NCBI GenBank assembly: GCA_027924645.1
Contig: BSBN01000187.1
Span: 15,890,001-15,954,000, forward strand
Reading direction: 5' to 3'
Length of the DNA stretch: 64,000 nt
Source of the DNA: Cunninghamia lanceolata
Taxonomy: Eukaryota; Streptophyta; Pinopsida; Cupressales; Cupressaceae
Position numbers and translations under genes: made by a program. Shown here piece by piece: positions 23,987 to 35,547 of this stretch. How positions within the stretch are numbered: the stretch's first letter is position 1; each line of letters starts with the position of its first letter. The notes beneath the pieces were generated by a model. It did no database searches and was not told the DNA's origin. It saw only the letters and a program-made list of their open reading frames with translations.

Positions 23987-25048
23987 TGTAAGGAAAGTAG
24001 AGGTGCGGAATACAGCTTCCCTAATGTCAATTCAAAGGGGATAATGCAGACAGGTAAATGTCAATTCAAAAACAAAGATGAACATACCAAAAAATATAGA
24101 ATAAACAAACAAGATACAAAGAATGACACCAGATTTACGTGGGAAAACCCTTTCGGGTAAAAAACCCACCACCACAAAAGACAATCTTTATTTTAGTAAA
24201 CTTTACAGTTACAATAAAGATCTCAATTCACTTGCTCAGGTATCGATTCTCAAATTATATAAACTGCTCACTTTCACTGCACATTTACATAATGAACAAT
24301 ATAATCGAATCGCTTCATCAACTTCTGACGACACCACTAGATCTGTTTATATATTCACAGTCTTCAAGAGCAAAACTATTTTTCAACTTCTGCCCTAACT
24401 GCTCATTTCAACTGACCCAGCATCACTGTCTCCAACCATCGCGTAACTATCGTCTAACTGTTCACATTCAAGAGGACTCATTAGTCCCACATGCACCAGA
24501 CATCAGTCATAGCCATAATTTATATACATGACCACAACAATGTTAACTGTCAACACTTATGCCAACAAGACCATCCAGTCTACCATTCACCATCCATCGA
24601 GGAAACTCTAGCTGATATCTTCCATTGAAGTGACTTCAGCTACTGGAGTGATATCACCAAACAACATCAATGGTTCTTTTCTTGCTGATGTCCAACCTTC
24701 ATTGGAGTAACCAATGCATATCAGTTGAACTTGATGAACCATTGAACCCAACGAGTGAAGTTCAAACCTTCATCAAAGTAACCAATGCATATCGGTTGAA
24801 CCATTGAACCCGACAAGCGAAGTTCAAACCTTCATCAAAGTAACCAATGCATATCGGTTGAACCATTGAACCCGACAAGCGAAGTTCAAACCTTCATCAA
24901 AGTAACCAATGCATATCGGTTGAACCATTGAACCTGACGAGCGAAGTTCAAGAGTTTGCTGACAGTTCAAACTTTGCCGATGAATGATGAACAAAACACA
25001 CGAAGGAATGAGGTTTCAAGCAATAACTTGAGACATTAAATCTCTTCA
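23987..25048 (-). repeat. 3' LTR of K
   Basis: 1062 bp, TGAAGAGA to TTACA-type end on the minus strand (plus-strand ends TGTAAGG and TCTCTTCA). TATA box TATATAAA at 24346-24353 on the minus strand. A tandem repeat with AACCAATGCATATC occurs four times between 24700 and 24950. Confidence 0.93.
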
Positions 25049-25049
25049 A

Positions 25050-25060
25050 TCTCCCACTTG
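25050..25060 (-). other. Polypurine tract of K
   Basis: The minus strand reads CAAGTGGGAGA next to the 3' LTR, typical of copia elements. Confidence 0.8.
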
Positions 25061-25100
25061 TCGAAGAGATTGCTACTACCTCTTAATCCTCATATGACTA

Positions 25101-25583
25101 CTAAGAATTATGGGCCCGAAGACCCATTGCATCTGAACACCATTTGAACTTGGTTGTGCTCACTGGTTTAGTTAAGGCGTCAGTGACATTTTCCAAAGTG
25201 TCAATCTTTTTTAGCTTCACCTTTCTATCTTCCACCATATCATGAACAAAGTGATATTGGACATCAATATGTTTTGTCCTAGCATGAAATGTAGGGTTCT
25301 TCGCCAAACATATAGCACTTTAACTGTCACAGTGAATTTGTATCTACCCTGCATCAAAACCAACATCAAAACACAATCTTTTCAACCAAACAGCTTCTTG
25401 ACATGCATGAGTAGCTGCCATGTACTCTGCCTCTGTTGTGGACAAAGCGACTACAGCCTAGCACTTGCTCATCCAACTGATAGCACCACCATTTAATGTG
25501 AATACATATCTATTGGTGGATCTTCTACTGTCAATGTCCCCTACCCAATCAAAATCAACATATCCCTGAATGCTTATAGATCT
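25101..25583 (-). pseudogene. pol: RNase H of K
   Basis: From right to left: YVDFDWVGDIDSRRSTNRY with the first Asp, ALSTTEAEYMAATHACQEAV with the Glu, IHCDSxSAICLAKNP with the next Asp, and HARTKHIDVQYHFVHDMVED, then VTDALTKP. Three stops are seen (before RSIS, before AVVAL and after CDS). It removes RNA from the RNA-DNA hybrid. Confidence 0.88.
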
Positions 25584-26630
25584 CTAAGATCCAACTGAGT
25601 TTCCATGATAGCAAATAGCAAGGTTAGATGTCCCTTTCAAATACCTCATAACTCTTTTCACAGCATCCCAATATGATCGGCCTGGATTCACCATAAATCG
25701 GCTCAAAACTCCCACTGCTTGGGCAATGTCTGGCCTGGTACAGACCATTGCATACATCAAACTACCAATAGCACTTACATTAGGGACTTTTTTCATATCG
25801 TCAATTTCATTCAAAGATTCTGGACAATCTTCAACAGATAGTTTCATTCCCTGCAAAATTGGAACAACTAACTGTCTAGAATCAGACATATTAAACTTAT
25901 CAAGAACATTGGTAATATACTTGCTCTGGCTGAGCCAAAGCTTTCTCTTAGATCTGTCTCTTTTGATTTCCATTCCCAGAATGTACTTAGTTGCCCCCAG
26001 ATTCTTCATTTCAAATTTCAAAGACAACTAAGATTTTAAATCTGAGATCATCCCCTTACCATTGCCAATGAACAACATATCATCCACATACAGTGCAATT
26101 ATAAGAATCTGATCACCTTCAGTTTTATAATAGACACAATGATCAGATTTAGATCTCACATATCCCAAAGATAAAACATACGTATCAAATTTTTGATACC
26201 ACATTCTGGGATATTGCTTCAAACCATAAAGAGACTTCTTAAGTTTACATACCAGATGTTCTTTACCTTTTACCACAAAATGCTCTGGCTAGGACATATA
26301 AATTTCTTCTTCAAGGTCCCCATGAAGAAATGATGTTGTCACATCCATCTGCTCAATTTCAAAGTCATATGCTACTGCAAGTGACAATAGAAATCTAATG
26401 GATGTCAGCTTAGCTACAGGAGAAAAAATTTCTCCATAATCTATACCTTCCTTTTGAGAATACCCCTTAGCAACCAGTCTTGCCTTGTACTTATCAATAC
26501 TACCATCTGGACCATATTTCTTTTTAAATACCCACTTACAGCACATAGGTTTTCTACCTTCAGGCAAGGGCACCAGATCCAAGGTTCCATTTTTCTCCAA
26601 TGATGACATTTCATTTTCTATGGCTTCCAA
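25584..26630 (-). pseudogene. pol: Reverse transcriptase of K
   Basis: Three open segments in one frame split by stops at about 26286 and 26028. Motifs: CCKWVFKKKYGPDGSIDKYK, ARLVAKGYSQKEGIDYGEIF, QMDVTTSFLHGDLEEEIYM with the first Asp, KKSLYGLKQYPRMWYQKF, and ALYVDDMLFIG with the catalytic YVDD. The C-terminal segment includes YILGMEIKRDR and IGSLMYAMVCTRPDIAQAV. All catalytic Asp are kept. Confidence 0.92.
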
Positions 26631-27910
26631 CTAAGAATCTGAATCAGATAAACTAATAGCTTCTTTCACAATCCTAGGTTCATCAGTATCAATAAGCAAA
26701 GCATAGGCACAACTTGAATCAAGTACTAAAAATCCATACCTATCTGGTTGTCTTCTTTCACGTGTAGACCTCCTCAATGGTTGAGGTGCAGGTTCAAGTT
26801 CTTGCTCTGGATCATAATCTTTAGAGCTACTAGAACTCTCATCTGAATCATCTACACTTGGTACTTGTTGTTCCTCTTTTACAGGGGTCAGAGGAATATT
26901 AACAACACTCTTTTCTTTCTTCCTTTCTGTCTTTTCCAGCTGAGGATCAATAACCAAAGGTTTTAGCTCTCTGAAAATTACATTCTTGCTGTAAATTACT
27001 TTTTCAGTTTCAAGATTCTAAAGATTGTACCCTTTAACACCGACTCCATAGCCAATAAAGATACATTTGACTGCCTTGTATCTAGCTTAGATCTTTTTAC
27101 CTCAGGAATATGAGCATATGCCTCATAGCCAAAGACACGAAGATGTCTTAGAGAGGGCTTCTTTCTAGACCATGCTTCCTTAGGCGTCTTATCAACCAAT
27201 GCCGAAGTAGGAGAACAATTCAACAAGTAACAAGCTATAGCAACTGCCTCAACCCAGAACCTTTGTTCAAGACCAGCATAACTCAACATACCTCTTGCTT
27301 TCTCCATCAATGATCAATTCAACCTTTCAGCAACTCCATTTTGCTATGGAGTATAAGGTGTAGTCTTATGCCTTTTATACCATGATCTACACAATATTTA
27401 TCAAAATCTGCATTGCAATATTAACCATCGTTATCCATTCTCAAACATTTTATTTTTTTACCAGTCTAATTTTCCACAAGAGTTTTAAATTTTTTAAACC
27501 GACAAAAACACTTCTGATTTATTTTCCAAAAAATATACAAATGCCCTCCTTGAATAATCATTAATAAACGATACGTAATATCTTGATTTAGATAGAGAAG
27601 GAACATCAACTAGACCAAAAACATTAGAATGTACATAGTCCAGAACACCAAAAGATTTATGAGAACTAGAGTAAAAAGAAACACAGTTCTGTTTTCCATA
27701 CATACAATGTTCGTAGAAATCAAACTCTAGATTACAATCAATCAGCCCATCTACCAGGGTTTTGTTTTTCAAGGTTTTTAAACCTTTTTCACCTATGTGA
27801 CCAAGTCTATGATGCCAGAGCATTGTTTTCTTTGTAGGAAGTTTAACTTCCATAGAGTTTGCATCATGTGTTACAATAGTAGCTTTTTGAGATTTTACAG
27901 AGATACTATT
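26631..27910 (-). pseudogene. pol: Integrase of K
   Basis: The N-terminal part LWHHRLGHIGEKGLKTLKN and the His/Cys region (YEHCMYGKQNC) are at 27680-27853. The core reads LDYVHSNVFG, so the first catalytic Asp (usually HSD) is Asn. MDNDG keeps the second Asp and NGVAERLN the Glu. Then WVEAVAIACYLLNCSPTSAL and a C-terminal acidic stretch (DDSDESSSSSKDYDPEQELE) leading to RRSTRERRQPDRYGF. One frame change lies at about 26960-27000, and stops occur at 27340-27490. Confidence 0.88.
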
Positions 27911-29113
27911 TCAGCACACTGGTTTAGCATCTAACCTATACAGAGTTCCAATGCGATCACCCTTTTCCAGTACAATAGAACCTCTAGTCATCTTACAGCC
28001 ACCATTCACAAAAGTAACTTGCACTCCAACATCATTAAGCTTACTAACAGAAAGTAAATTTTGAGCCAGACCTGGTATGTGTAATACTCCATTCATTCCC
28101 TTTATTCTTCCATCTGGGAACTAGATTCTGACTCTTCCTTGACCAACAATTTCTAGTGTCGAATCACTTTCTAGGAACACCTTCCCACCAGCATATGATT
28201 CATACTTTGTGAACCATTCTCTGTGAGATGTCATATGAAAAGATGCTCCTGAATCCACCAGCCATACATCTTCAGATGTAGGCGTTGCCAAGGCAGCAAT
28301 GAAGGCATCAGCATCACTCTTAGAAGAATCATTGTCAGAGAAGTTCTTCTTCTTCTTCTTTTTCTCCTCTTTACAGTCTCTTCTGATGTGTCCTTTCTGC
28401 CAACAATTCCAGCACTTCACCTTGGACTTTGCACCAAGAGATTTCAATCTCCCCTCTAATTTGGAATTATACTTCTTATCCTTCTTCTTACCTCTTTCCT
28501 TTGATCTACCTCGAACAGACAAGGCCTCTTTGGCCATCTCAGAAGATTTCCTCCGCATCTCTTTAGATAACAACGAGGCAACAACTATTTCAGTTTTAAA
28601 CGTGGTTGTTGTACTTCCAATAGCCATCACAAGATGATCCCATGAGTCAGGTAAAGAACACAATAGAAGCATATAGAGGTCCTCTTCTATTTTTACACCT
28701 ATAGACGTCAACTGTGCAACAATCAAATTAAATGAGTTCAGATGGTCTGCTATAGATGCTCCTTCATCCATCTTCAGAGAGCACAACTTCTTTCTGAGGA
28801 AAAGTTTATTCACCAAGGACTGGCCCTGATAAATATCTCCCAACTTTTTCCACAAAAGGTTTGCAGTTCTCTCTTCATAAATGTTCGATAGAACATAATC
28901 CACTAAACTTAATCTTATCAGTCCTCTGGCTTTCCTATCTACCAAGTCCCAATCTTCTTTCTTCATGGCTGCAGGTTTAGTTGTAGACACAGCAACCCAA
29001 AGATCTCTGTCGACCAGCGTATCTTCAACTTTAAGCTTCCACAACTCAAAGTTTGTGCCATTGAACTTTTCAATGTCTATCTTTCCTGATGTACTTGCCA
29101 TCTTATTTAACAA
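27911..29113 (-). pseudogene. gag: Gag-protease of K, nearly intact
   Basis: A 330-codon open segment (28121-29113) starting MLNKMASTSGKIDIEKFNG; the second Met fits the usual copia Gag start better. Core motifs: ELWKLKVEDTLVDRDLW, ARGLIRLSLVDYVLSNIYEE, SIADHLNSFNLIVAQL. A complete zinc knuckle CWNCWQKGHIRRDC is followed by a Lys run. The protease site VDSGASFHMTSHREW is intact. A single stop at 28121 separates it from 27911-28096 (GMNGVLHIPGLAQNLLSVSK). The best kept Gag in the window. Confidence 0.92.
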
Positions 29114-29193
29114 AATAGACCTCTATAGAACTCCCACTCACAGAACTAACACAAAAAACCCAACCTACCAACAAGGATAACACAACTGGCCAG

Positions 29194-29205
29194 GCTCTGA
29201 TACCA
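29194..29205 (-). other. Primer binding site of K
   Basis: The minus strand reads TGGTATCAGAGC exactly, the standard site for initiator tRNA-Met, two bases from the 5' LTR. Confidence 0.92.
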
Positions 29206-29207
29206 CT

Positions 29208-30320
29208 TGAAAGGAAAGCAGAGGTGTGGAATACAGCTTCCCTAATGTCAATTCAAAGGGGATAATGCAAACAAGTAACTTTAAATTCAAAAACAAAGAT
29301 GAACGTGCCAGAAAATATAGAATAAACAAACAAGATATAGAGAATGACACCAGACTTATGTGGGAAAACCCTTTCGGGTAAAAAACCCACCACCACAAGA
29401 GACAATCTTTATTATAGTAAACTTTACAGTTACAATAAAGATCTCAGCTCACTTGCTCAGGTATCGATTCTTAAATTATATAAACTGTTCACTTTCACTG
29501 CACATTTACAGAATGAACAATATAATCAAATCACTTCATCAACTTCTGATGACACCACTAGATCTATTTATATATTCACAGTCTTCAAGAGCAAAACCAT
29601 TTTTCAACTTCTGCCCTAACTGCTCGTTTCAACTGACCCAACATCGCTATCTCGAACCGTCATGTAACTGTCGTCTAACTATTCACATTCAAGAGGACTC
29701 ATTAGTCCCACATGCACTAGACATCGATTATAGCCGTAATTTATATACATGACCACAAGAATGATAATTGTCAACACTTATGCTGACAAGACCATCCAGT
29801 CTACCATTCACCATCCATCAAGGAAACTCTAGCTGATATCTTCCATCAGAGTGACTTCAGCTATTGGTGTGATATCACCAAACAACGTCAATGGTTCTTT
29901 TCTTGCCGATGTCCAACCTTCATCAGAGTAACCAATGCATATCAGTTGAACCATTGAACCCGATGAACAATTGAACCTGACAAACGAAGTTCAAACCTTC
30001 AACAAAGTAACCAATGCATATCGGTGGAACCGTTGAACCCATTAAACCCAACGAACCATTGAACCTAATGAGCAAAGTTCAAACCTTCATCAAAGTAACC
30101 AATGCATATCAGTTGAACCATTGAACTCGATGAACCATTGAACCTGACGAGTGAAGTTCAAACCTTCATCAAAGTAACCAATGCATATCGGTTGAACCAT
30201 TGAACCTGACGAGCGAAGTTCAAGAGTTTTCCAATAGTTCAAACTTTTCTGATGAATGATGAACAAAAAACACGAAGGAATGAGCTTTCAAGCAGTAACT
30301 TGAGACATTAAGTCTCTTTA
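29208..30320 (-). repeat. 5' LTR of K
   Basis: 1113 bp, matching 23987-25048. The outer end reads TAAAGAGA on the minus strand, where the other LTR has TGAAGAGA. TATA box at 29567-29574 on the minus strand. It is 51 bp longer than its partner, mainly from longer tandem units at 29915-30230. Confidence 0.93.
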
Positions 30321-30468
30321 GAATCAAGGGTCATCTCAGGAGGCCTAAACAATACATAACACATCACGGGGGAAGTACATCATGAGAGAGATAAAGCATT
30401 AGAGATACTTACCTATAGCATCTCCTAGGCTAGAGGTCATCAAGTAAATCATCATCATCCTCCCACTC

Positions 30469-31506
30469 CTAAATTTTAGAGGAAAGTGGGATATAAGGTA
30501 CCATAGCCCAAGGTTGTTCATTGTCAGGATCATCTTTGTTTGGATCAATGTTTTCTTGTTGAGATGCAAGGTTCATGGCATAAGCTTGTCTTCTTCTTCT
30601 TCTTTCTCTTACTTTTCTATTTCTTTTTGTCTTACCACTTATCTCTTGTAAGATAGGGCTTTGCTCTTTCATAGGTTTTTTCATTTTAGAAGAGGAAGCA
30701 CCGAGATCAAATCTGATTTGCCAAGGTGGAATGTTTTGTTGTCAACAATTACCTCTCGATCCTTGTAAGGATGGTGAGAGAGGAACCTCAGCATAGGGAC
30801 CTTGTCCTTTTGGTCTATGGTTCTCTTCAGATGCGGGTTGCTTGTATTTTGTTGTTTCTTGCATAGAAGGACCAGTCATTAGATGTAAAAGTTTTGCTTT
30901 GTAATTTCTGTATCTCAAGAAGTTAAAGTCTGTTCGTGGCTCTAGTTTATTTTTAGATTTGTCCCAAAAGTAATCGAGTGTGTAATGTTTTCTTTCAACC
31001 AAAGGTTTATATTTATTTCGGGGGATGGTAATCACATGTCCCTCAAAAAGAAATTTTAGACAATTATGAATTGTTGAAGGGACAACTTTCATTTCCTTTA
31101 ACCAAGAGGGTCCCAATTTAATGCAAAAGTGGTCAGAAATGGGTACAACATCAAACCATTGTTCTACGTGTCTTTCAAATATAGTTACCAACAATGATAT
31201 CTTACCCAAAGGTTTTACAAAGGTTCCCTTATGTGTTTTAATCACCATGTCTGAAGGGTCATAAGATCCTTGCATCAAAGTATGTAAATAGAGGAACTCT
31301 TTCGTGGAAACATTAGTCATACAATTAGGATTAATAAGGGTTCCATCCACATGGTTTCCCATTATTTTCACAATGATGTAGAGAGGTCCTTTAGTGTCTC
31401 TGATTGTTCTATCATGTGGTGTAAACACATTTTTAGGTTCATGGACCTTTCTCGTCATGTAAGGTCTAGGAGGGAACCTATTGTTGTTGTTGCGATTAGA
31501 GGCCAT
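30469..31506 (-). pseudogene. Protease-like ORF of B
   Basis: Open from the ATG at 31506 to a TGA at 30742 (254 codons), then the same frame stays open to 30469. The N-terminus is basic with an Asn run (MASNRNNNNRFPPRPYMTRK). Next GPLYIIVKIMGNHVDGTLIN and CMTNVSTKEFLYLHTL occupy the place of the active-site loop of retroviral-type protease, and FCIKLGPSWLKEMKVVPSTI with HNCLKFLFEGHVITI matches the C-terminal LGRPW...VPS block of gypsy proteases. The catalytic D-S/T-G is not intact. The end (GPYAEVPLSPSLQG) resembles the Gag end in A. The second segment is very basic (RERRRRRQAY). No Gag core or polymerase. Confidence 0.7.
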
Positions 31507-31559
31507 GTGTATATGCTCAAATCAATGAAAAATCAGATTTTTAAATCTTTTCAAAATTG

Positions 31560-32397
31560 ATGCAAAAGACAAGTGCAAAATTATATGCAAAAATGACCTA
31601 CAATGTTTGATTTTTTTTGTACTTTTTAAATGTAAATATATGAAAGAAAAGGTGTTGTAAGGAAATTGATCAGGGGTAGAAAATTACATGTTTGATATCA
31701 GTCTAATACAGCAATAAGATCCTTCACAACACACTCTTGATGCAAATCTAAGATGATGACAAGTCAAAACATAGTGAAAATGCACTAAAATATGCGATTT
31801 TTTAACCAAATCTCAATGCAAAAGAGCATGACAAAGGGTGTTGTGAGGAAAATGATGATGGATAGAAAATTATATCAGTAATAACATCCACTTAATGCAA
31901 AAATATTTGTCACAACACACTTATAGTGCCACTCAAGATCATACCCTAGTGAAAATATAGCAAAAATAGGCAATTTTTCATGATTTTTCAATTCCAAGAC
32001 CTAGTAAAATAGGTGTTGTAAAGAATTTTAGGAGGTGTAGAAAATAATAGCAATGATATTAGTCACCTCAATCCATAAAATTTGTTACAACACCATTAAG
32101 GTGCAAACTAGGCCAAACTCTAGGGCAAAAATAGCAAAAATAGGCAAATTTTCACCAAATTTTCAATACAAGAGACCAATAGAAAGGTGTTGTAAATATT
32201 TTTAGGAGGGGAAGTAGATAATACCCCTGATATTATCTAATTAGTGCAAAAATATTCTTTACAACATGCCTATAGTGCAAGATTAGAGAGTCGATAAGGC
32301 CAAATCTAATGAAAATAAATGTTTTTCAAGCCCTAGGTTTGAGATCTTGATGTAAAATGCTATATGAATATTTTGCAAGCTGATGTATGATAAAAAT
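31560..32397 (-). repeat. Leader of B with four stem-loop units
   Basis: Arms on the plus strand pair GGTGTTGTAAGG (31651-31662) with CCTTCACAACAC (31721-31732); GGTGTTGTGAGG (31837-31848) with TTTGTCACAACAC (31906-31918); GGTGTTGTAAAG (32012-32023) with GTTACAACACC (32083-32093); and GGTGTTGTAAAT (32186-32197) with CTTTACAACATG (32258-32269). Spacing within a pair is about 60-75 bases, and units recur about every 175 bases. Same design as the leader of A. Confidence 0.7.
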
Positions 32398-33353
32398 TGT
32401 TGCAAGTATGTGCCTAATTGGTTTTGTCATTGATATCAACATATCCTTGTTGTCATTAGTGTCAACTGTATCTTGTTTAGAAGACTTGTATTTTGAGGAT
32501 ATTGAGAAAATTAGCCTCTCCAGAAGAAACAATTGAGTTACAGAGAAGTGCAGTAAAAACAATGAGTTGTATGTTGAAGAATAGTCCGATAAACTACTTT
32601 GCATTTATTTCTTCTTGAAGATCGTGGTCTGCAAATTGGAAGTAAGTTAGAGATATGTTTGAGGATTCTACATTCTGGGTTTGAGCCATCCACATGAAGA
32701 TCTGAGTGAGTTGTATTCACCAAAGTGAAACCTATTTTTTCTGTAAGATCAGTTGGGATAGAAAGAAACTATTCTACTCTGTCTTCCTCCGCAATAAAGT
32801 ATTTGGCTCTATAGTTCCAGAGGGAAGTCTAGGATGATGATAAGTGCTTACAATGGCAATGGTTCATGGTTTGGTGGTCCGCAAGCTATCTTTCTTTCAA
32901 GATAGTTTAAGACAATGAAGTTCATGTGTTTCGGTGAGAAGATTCCTATGGATAAAGTGGTTAAGGTTCGTGCGGTTGCTCCTGATGATTATAGCGTACT
33001 TGTGGTTGTCTCCTAATCATGTTTCTATCTAGACTTTGGTCCGTGTTAAGAAATTGAGATGGTGTGTGAAGATTGTTCCCAGATAATGTAGCATGTAACT
33101 AGTCTTGGCAGACCTAGTTGATCCCAATGATTGCAAAGATCTCTAGAAGATTGTGGAAACATGTTGTGGCATGGAAGATCATGTTTGAGTCCCAGCTAAG
33201 GCATGGTGTGATCTGCATGTCATTCTCTTTGTATGATGTTGCAATAGGTCAGGACCTATTTTGTAAATGTTTGTAATACCGACCTTGGAGATTGTTCCAA
33301 TGATTGACGATTGTAATGCCGACCTTGATGATCATTCCAAGGTTGATGTAGTG

Positions 33354-33360
33354 TATAAAT
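33354..33360 (+). promoter_or_regulatory. TATA box in the LTR of G
   Basis: TATAAAT in GTGTATAAATACTTATAG, about 375 bases before the point where H is inserted. Confidence 0.5.
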
Positions 33361-33732
33361 ACTTATAGTTGAGTCATGGAAAAGGTGTCCTTGAGAAAAA
33401 ATGAAAAGATATTAAGAAAGGTCCAAAGGCAGAGTAGAGAAGAGGCACAGGAAAGAAGAGGAAGAGTAGAGCAAAGGAAGAGCAAAGCAGGGGAATTATT
33501 GTACTTTAGTTGCAAATATAGAAAGGTGTTGATCATGGCAGTGAGTCTAGTAGTAAGTCACCAGTAGGGTTTAACATCCCTCAAGGTTTAATAGCCCTTA
33601 TTATAATCTTGTTAGGTTTAGGGTTGAGGCAGTGAGCCTGTTAGACCTAGTTGTTCTTCATGGCAGTAAGCTAGTATGTTTAGGCCCATGGAGTGACCAA
33701 GCCTGAACATCATTATTTCAAGATTGCAATAT

Positions 33733-35076
33733 TGGTGCAGGAGCACCTTGGCATATTAATGTTACCATAAATAAATCTTTGATTTTGATTAAATTTGTAA
33801 TGATTTAATATTGTATTGAGGTCCATCAAGTCATCTTTCATGTGTTAAGATCCTAGGAGAGGTCTAATGTTTAAGTCTTATGACAAGTTGTCATACAAAA
33901 TGGAAAATCCCTAAAAATGTATCTTTCAAAAATGTAAAAACTTGGAAGGTGAAGAGTCTTGTGGCTCTTGGTTCATTCCAAGATAGTGGAAACTGAAAAG
34001 ACATGAGTGTATGCCTTTAAATAGGCCTTGTAATCTTCAAAGACCTCGGAGGTGATTGAATGTGTGAATGGGAATAACAAAAAACATTGTTTTTATGCAT
34101 TTTCTTCATAAATCTGTTGTTTCTTGGTACTGTACGGCCCTGTACAGGCAAGGATGCATGCTTAGTGGATTTCAAGTATGAGTTCCCTCAACCACCTTCC
34201 TTTTTCATTTCGTTTCATGCAATTTGATGTTCATTTGAGTTAGTTATTGTGAGTTTGGTGAAGACTGTCAAAACCCGCTGTTAGGGTAAACAGTCACCTT
34301 AGAATTTGTGTTTCTTCCACTTCACCAGGTGGCATCTCTCAAATCTTTGGTGTACAAACTCCTTGTGACATGTAATTTCATATTCCAAAGGGTGCACATC
34401 AAATGGTAAAGATTCAAGGTGTGGAAAGTAAAGTTTAGGACTGCATTTTCTGTTAACAGTCTGTTGAGACAGCGTTTAGGAATAGTCAAGAGTTGTAGGA
34501 CTGAGGGTTTGTTAAAGTACTGATGGAAAGACACCTTTGATGAATCAATGAGTAGTTGTAGACCTTTTGTGAAGTATTCCAAACTCATGCAAGGTGTGGG
34601 GAGTCATGGAGTGTTTTTTTCCAATAAGCCTTGTGTGCATGCAAGCCTAATAGGCCTAATTAGCATTGTTGCAGTCCATTTTTGGACAGTCCTTCCCAAA
34701 ACAACATAGCTTGGTTTTTAGATATGTCTTAAAGCTCTCTGATGGGTATCCAAAAAGCTCTTAACACTCTAAAGAAGAGGTCTAGATCAAGATTTATGAG
34801 TGACTATCCTTCAAAACAGGGCTACAAGATGTTTGATAATCCATGGTGAGTTGATTGCTTGCATGGTGGATCAGACCTTGGTATGTGTTTTGTTCCTATT
34901 AAATTGATTTTCCTAAGATGTGAGAAGGCTATGTGAAGTCTGATTTGGGCCTGAGAAGTAGAAAAACAAAATGGTGCTATGTGGAGAGCCTTGGTTATGA
35001 TAAAGAATGTGGATTTGAAACATTTTGTAATGAACTTTGCCTATATGAAGTTGAGTTAACCTATTCCTCTGCATCA
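33733..35076 (+). repeat. 5' LTR of H
   Basis: 1344 bp, TGGTGCAGG to CCTCTGCATCA. Contains CTGTACGGCCCTGTACAGG near 34130; the other LTR has the shorter CTGTACAGG there. Confidence 0.9.
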
Positions 35077-35547
35077 GATTGGTATCAGATCTCAAAAGAT
35101 TCTGAGCATGTAGATAGACCGCCGAAGGAGGCAATCTACACTAGGATTTTGGGGTAAGCATTGGTTTTTTTGGTACCTGATTCTTGTTGTGAAGTTTTAT
35201 GGTTATAGGTGCAAGTTCACTCATTGCAGAAGGCAGACAGAAAGGTCTGTCAAGAGGGCTAGAGGAGATGGTCCATTGGTTGTCGCCAAAAGTCTTGGGG
35301 AGAGAGGCAAGAGAGGACTCCCAGGTGAGGGACAGGAGTATTGTTGTAGCAGGAAGGAGTGGACTTCTGATGATAGAGATGCACCTTGGACACAACCAGT
35401 CAAACTCTATTAATAGGAGTCACAGTTGGAAAGTAAAGAGGAAGTAGAGGAGGCATCAAGTCAGGGTTGAAGATATAAAGAGGCAAAAGTCATTTGAAGC
35501 AGACCACACAACTCTTGGGACAAGAGTTTTCTTCATGCTGAGGAGTA
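35077..35547 (+). other. Interior of H
   Basis: Starts GATTGGTATCAGATC, the primer site for initiator tRNA-Met with one change. The remaining 450 bases hold an open frame (35189-35413) that resembles no retroelement protein and is rich in Arg and Gly; I treat it as chance. A short purine stretch (GAGGAGTA) precedes the 3' LTR. Confidence 0.7.

Larger units (their letters stand above)
23987..30320 (-). mobile_element. Copia element K, structurally complete
   Basis: A 6.3-kb minus-strand Ty1/copia element with LTRs at 23987-25048 and 29208-30320, primer site, purine tract, and gag, protease, integrase, reverse transcriptase and RNase H in copia order. The target duplication GAATC lies at 23982-23986 and 30321-30325. 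It sits inside B; the same spot in A (10050-10054, GATTC on the plus strand) is empty. The coding region needs only one frame change but has several stops. Tnt1/Tork-like by its Gag and protease. Confidence 0.95.
21099..32397 (-). mobile_element. Element B, relative of A, interrupted and partial
   Basis: Minus-strand LTR element: 3' LTR 21099-22338, purine tract, non-coding 3' half, insertion K (23987-30320), protease-like ORF 30469-31506, leader with stem-loop units up to 32397, where G is inserted. Its 5' LTR is outside the window. It matches A in the LTR (weakly at the far end), in the non-coding 3' half and in the leader, but the coding region differs. Inserted in Z; five bases before it are TGACT, which cannot be checked on the other side. 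Confidence 0.85.

Noticed and set aside
24139..24531. 130-codon open frame and its copy at 29360-29752
   Set aside because: Both are in the LTRs of K at matching positions, cover the TATA region and resemble no protein.
24700..24950. Regular repeats that at first sight suggest a CRISPR-like array
   Set aside because: The units are contiguous tandem repeats of variable length inside a plant LTR, with no unique spacers.
28299..28637. 112-codon plus-strand open frame with a Phe run
   Set aside because: It is the complement of the Lys-rich Gag end of K.
30469..31506. A captured host gene in B
   Set aside because: The GPSW...VPS block and its place between leader and 3' region fit a retroelement protease better; the end motif is shared with Gag of A.
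35189..35413. Open frames in the interior of H
   Set aside because: Short, overlapping on both strands, and without similarity to Gag or any known domain.
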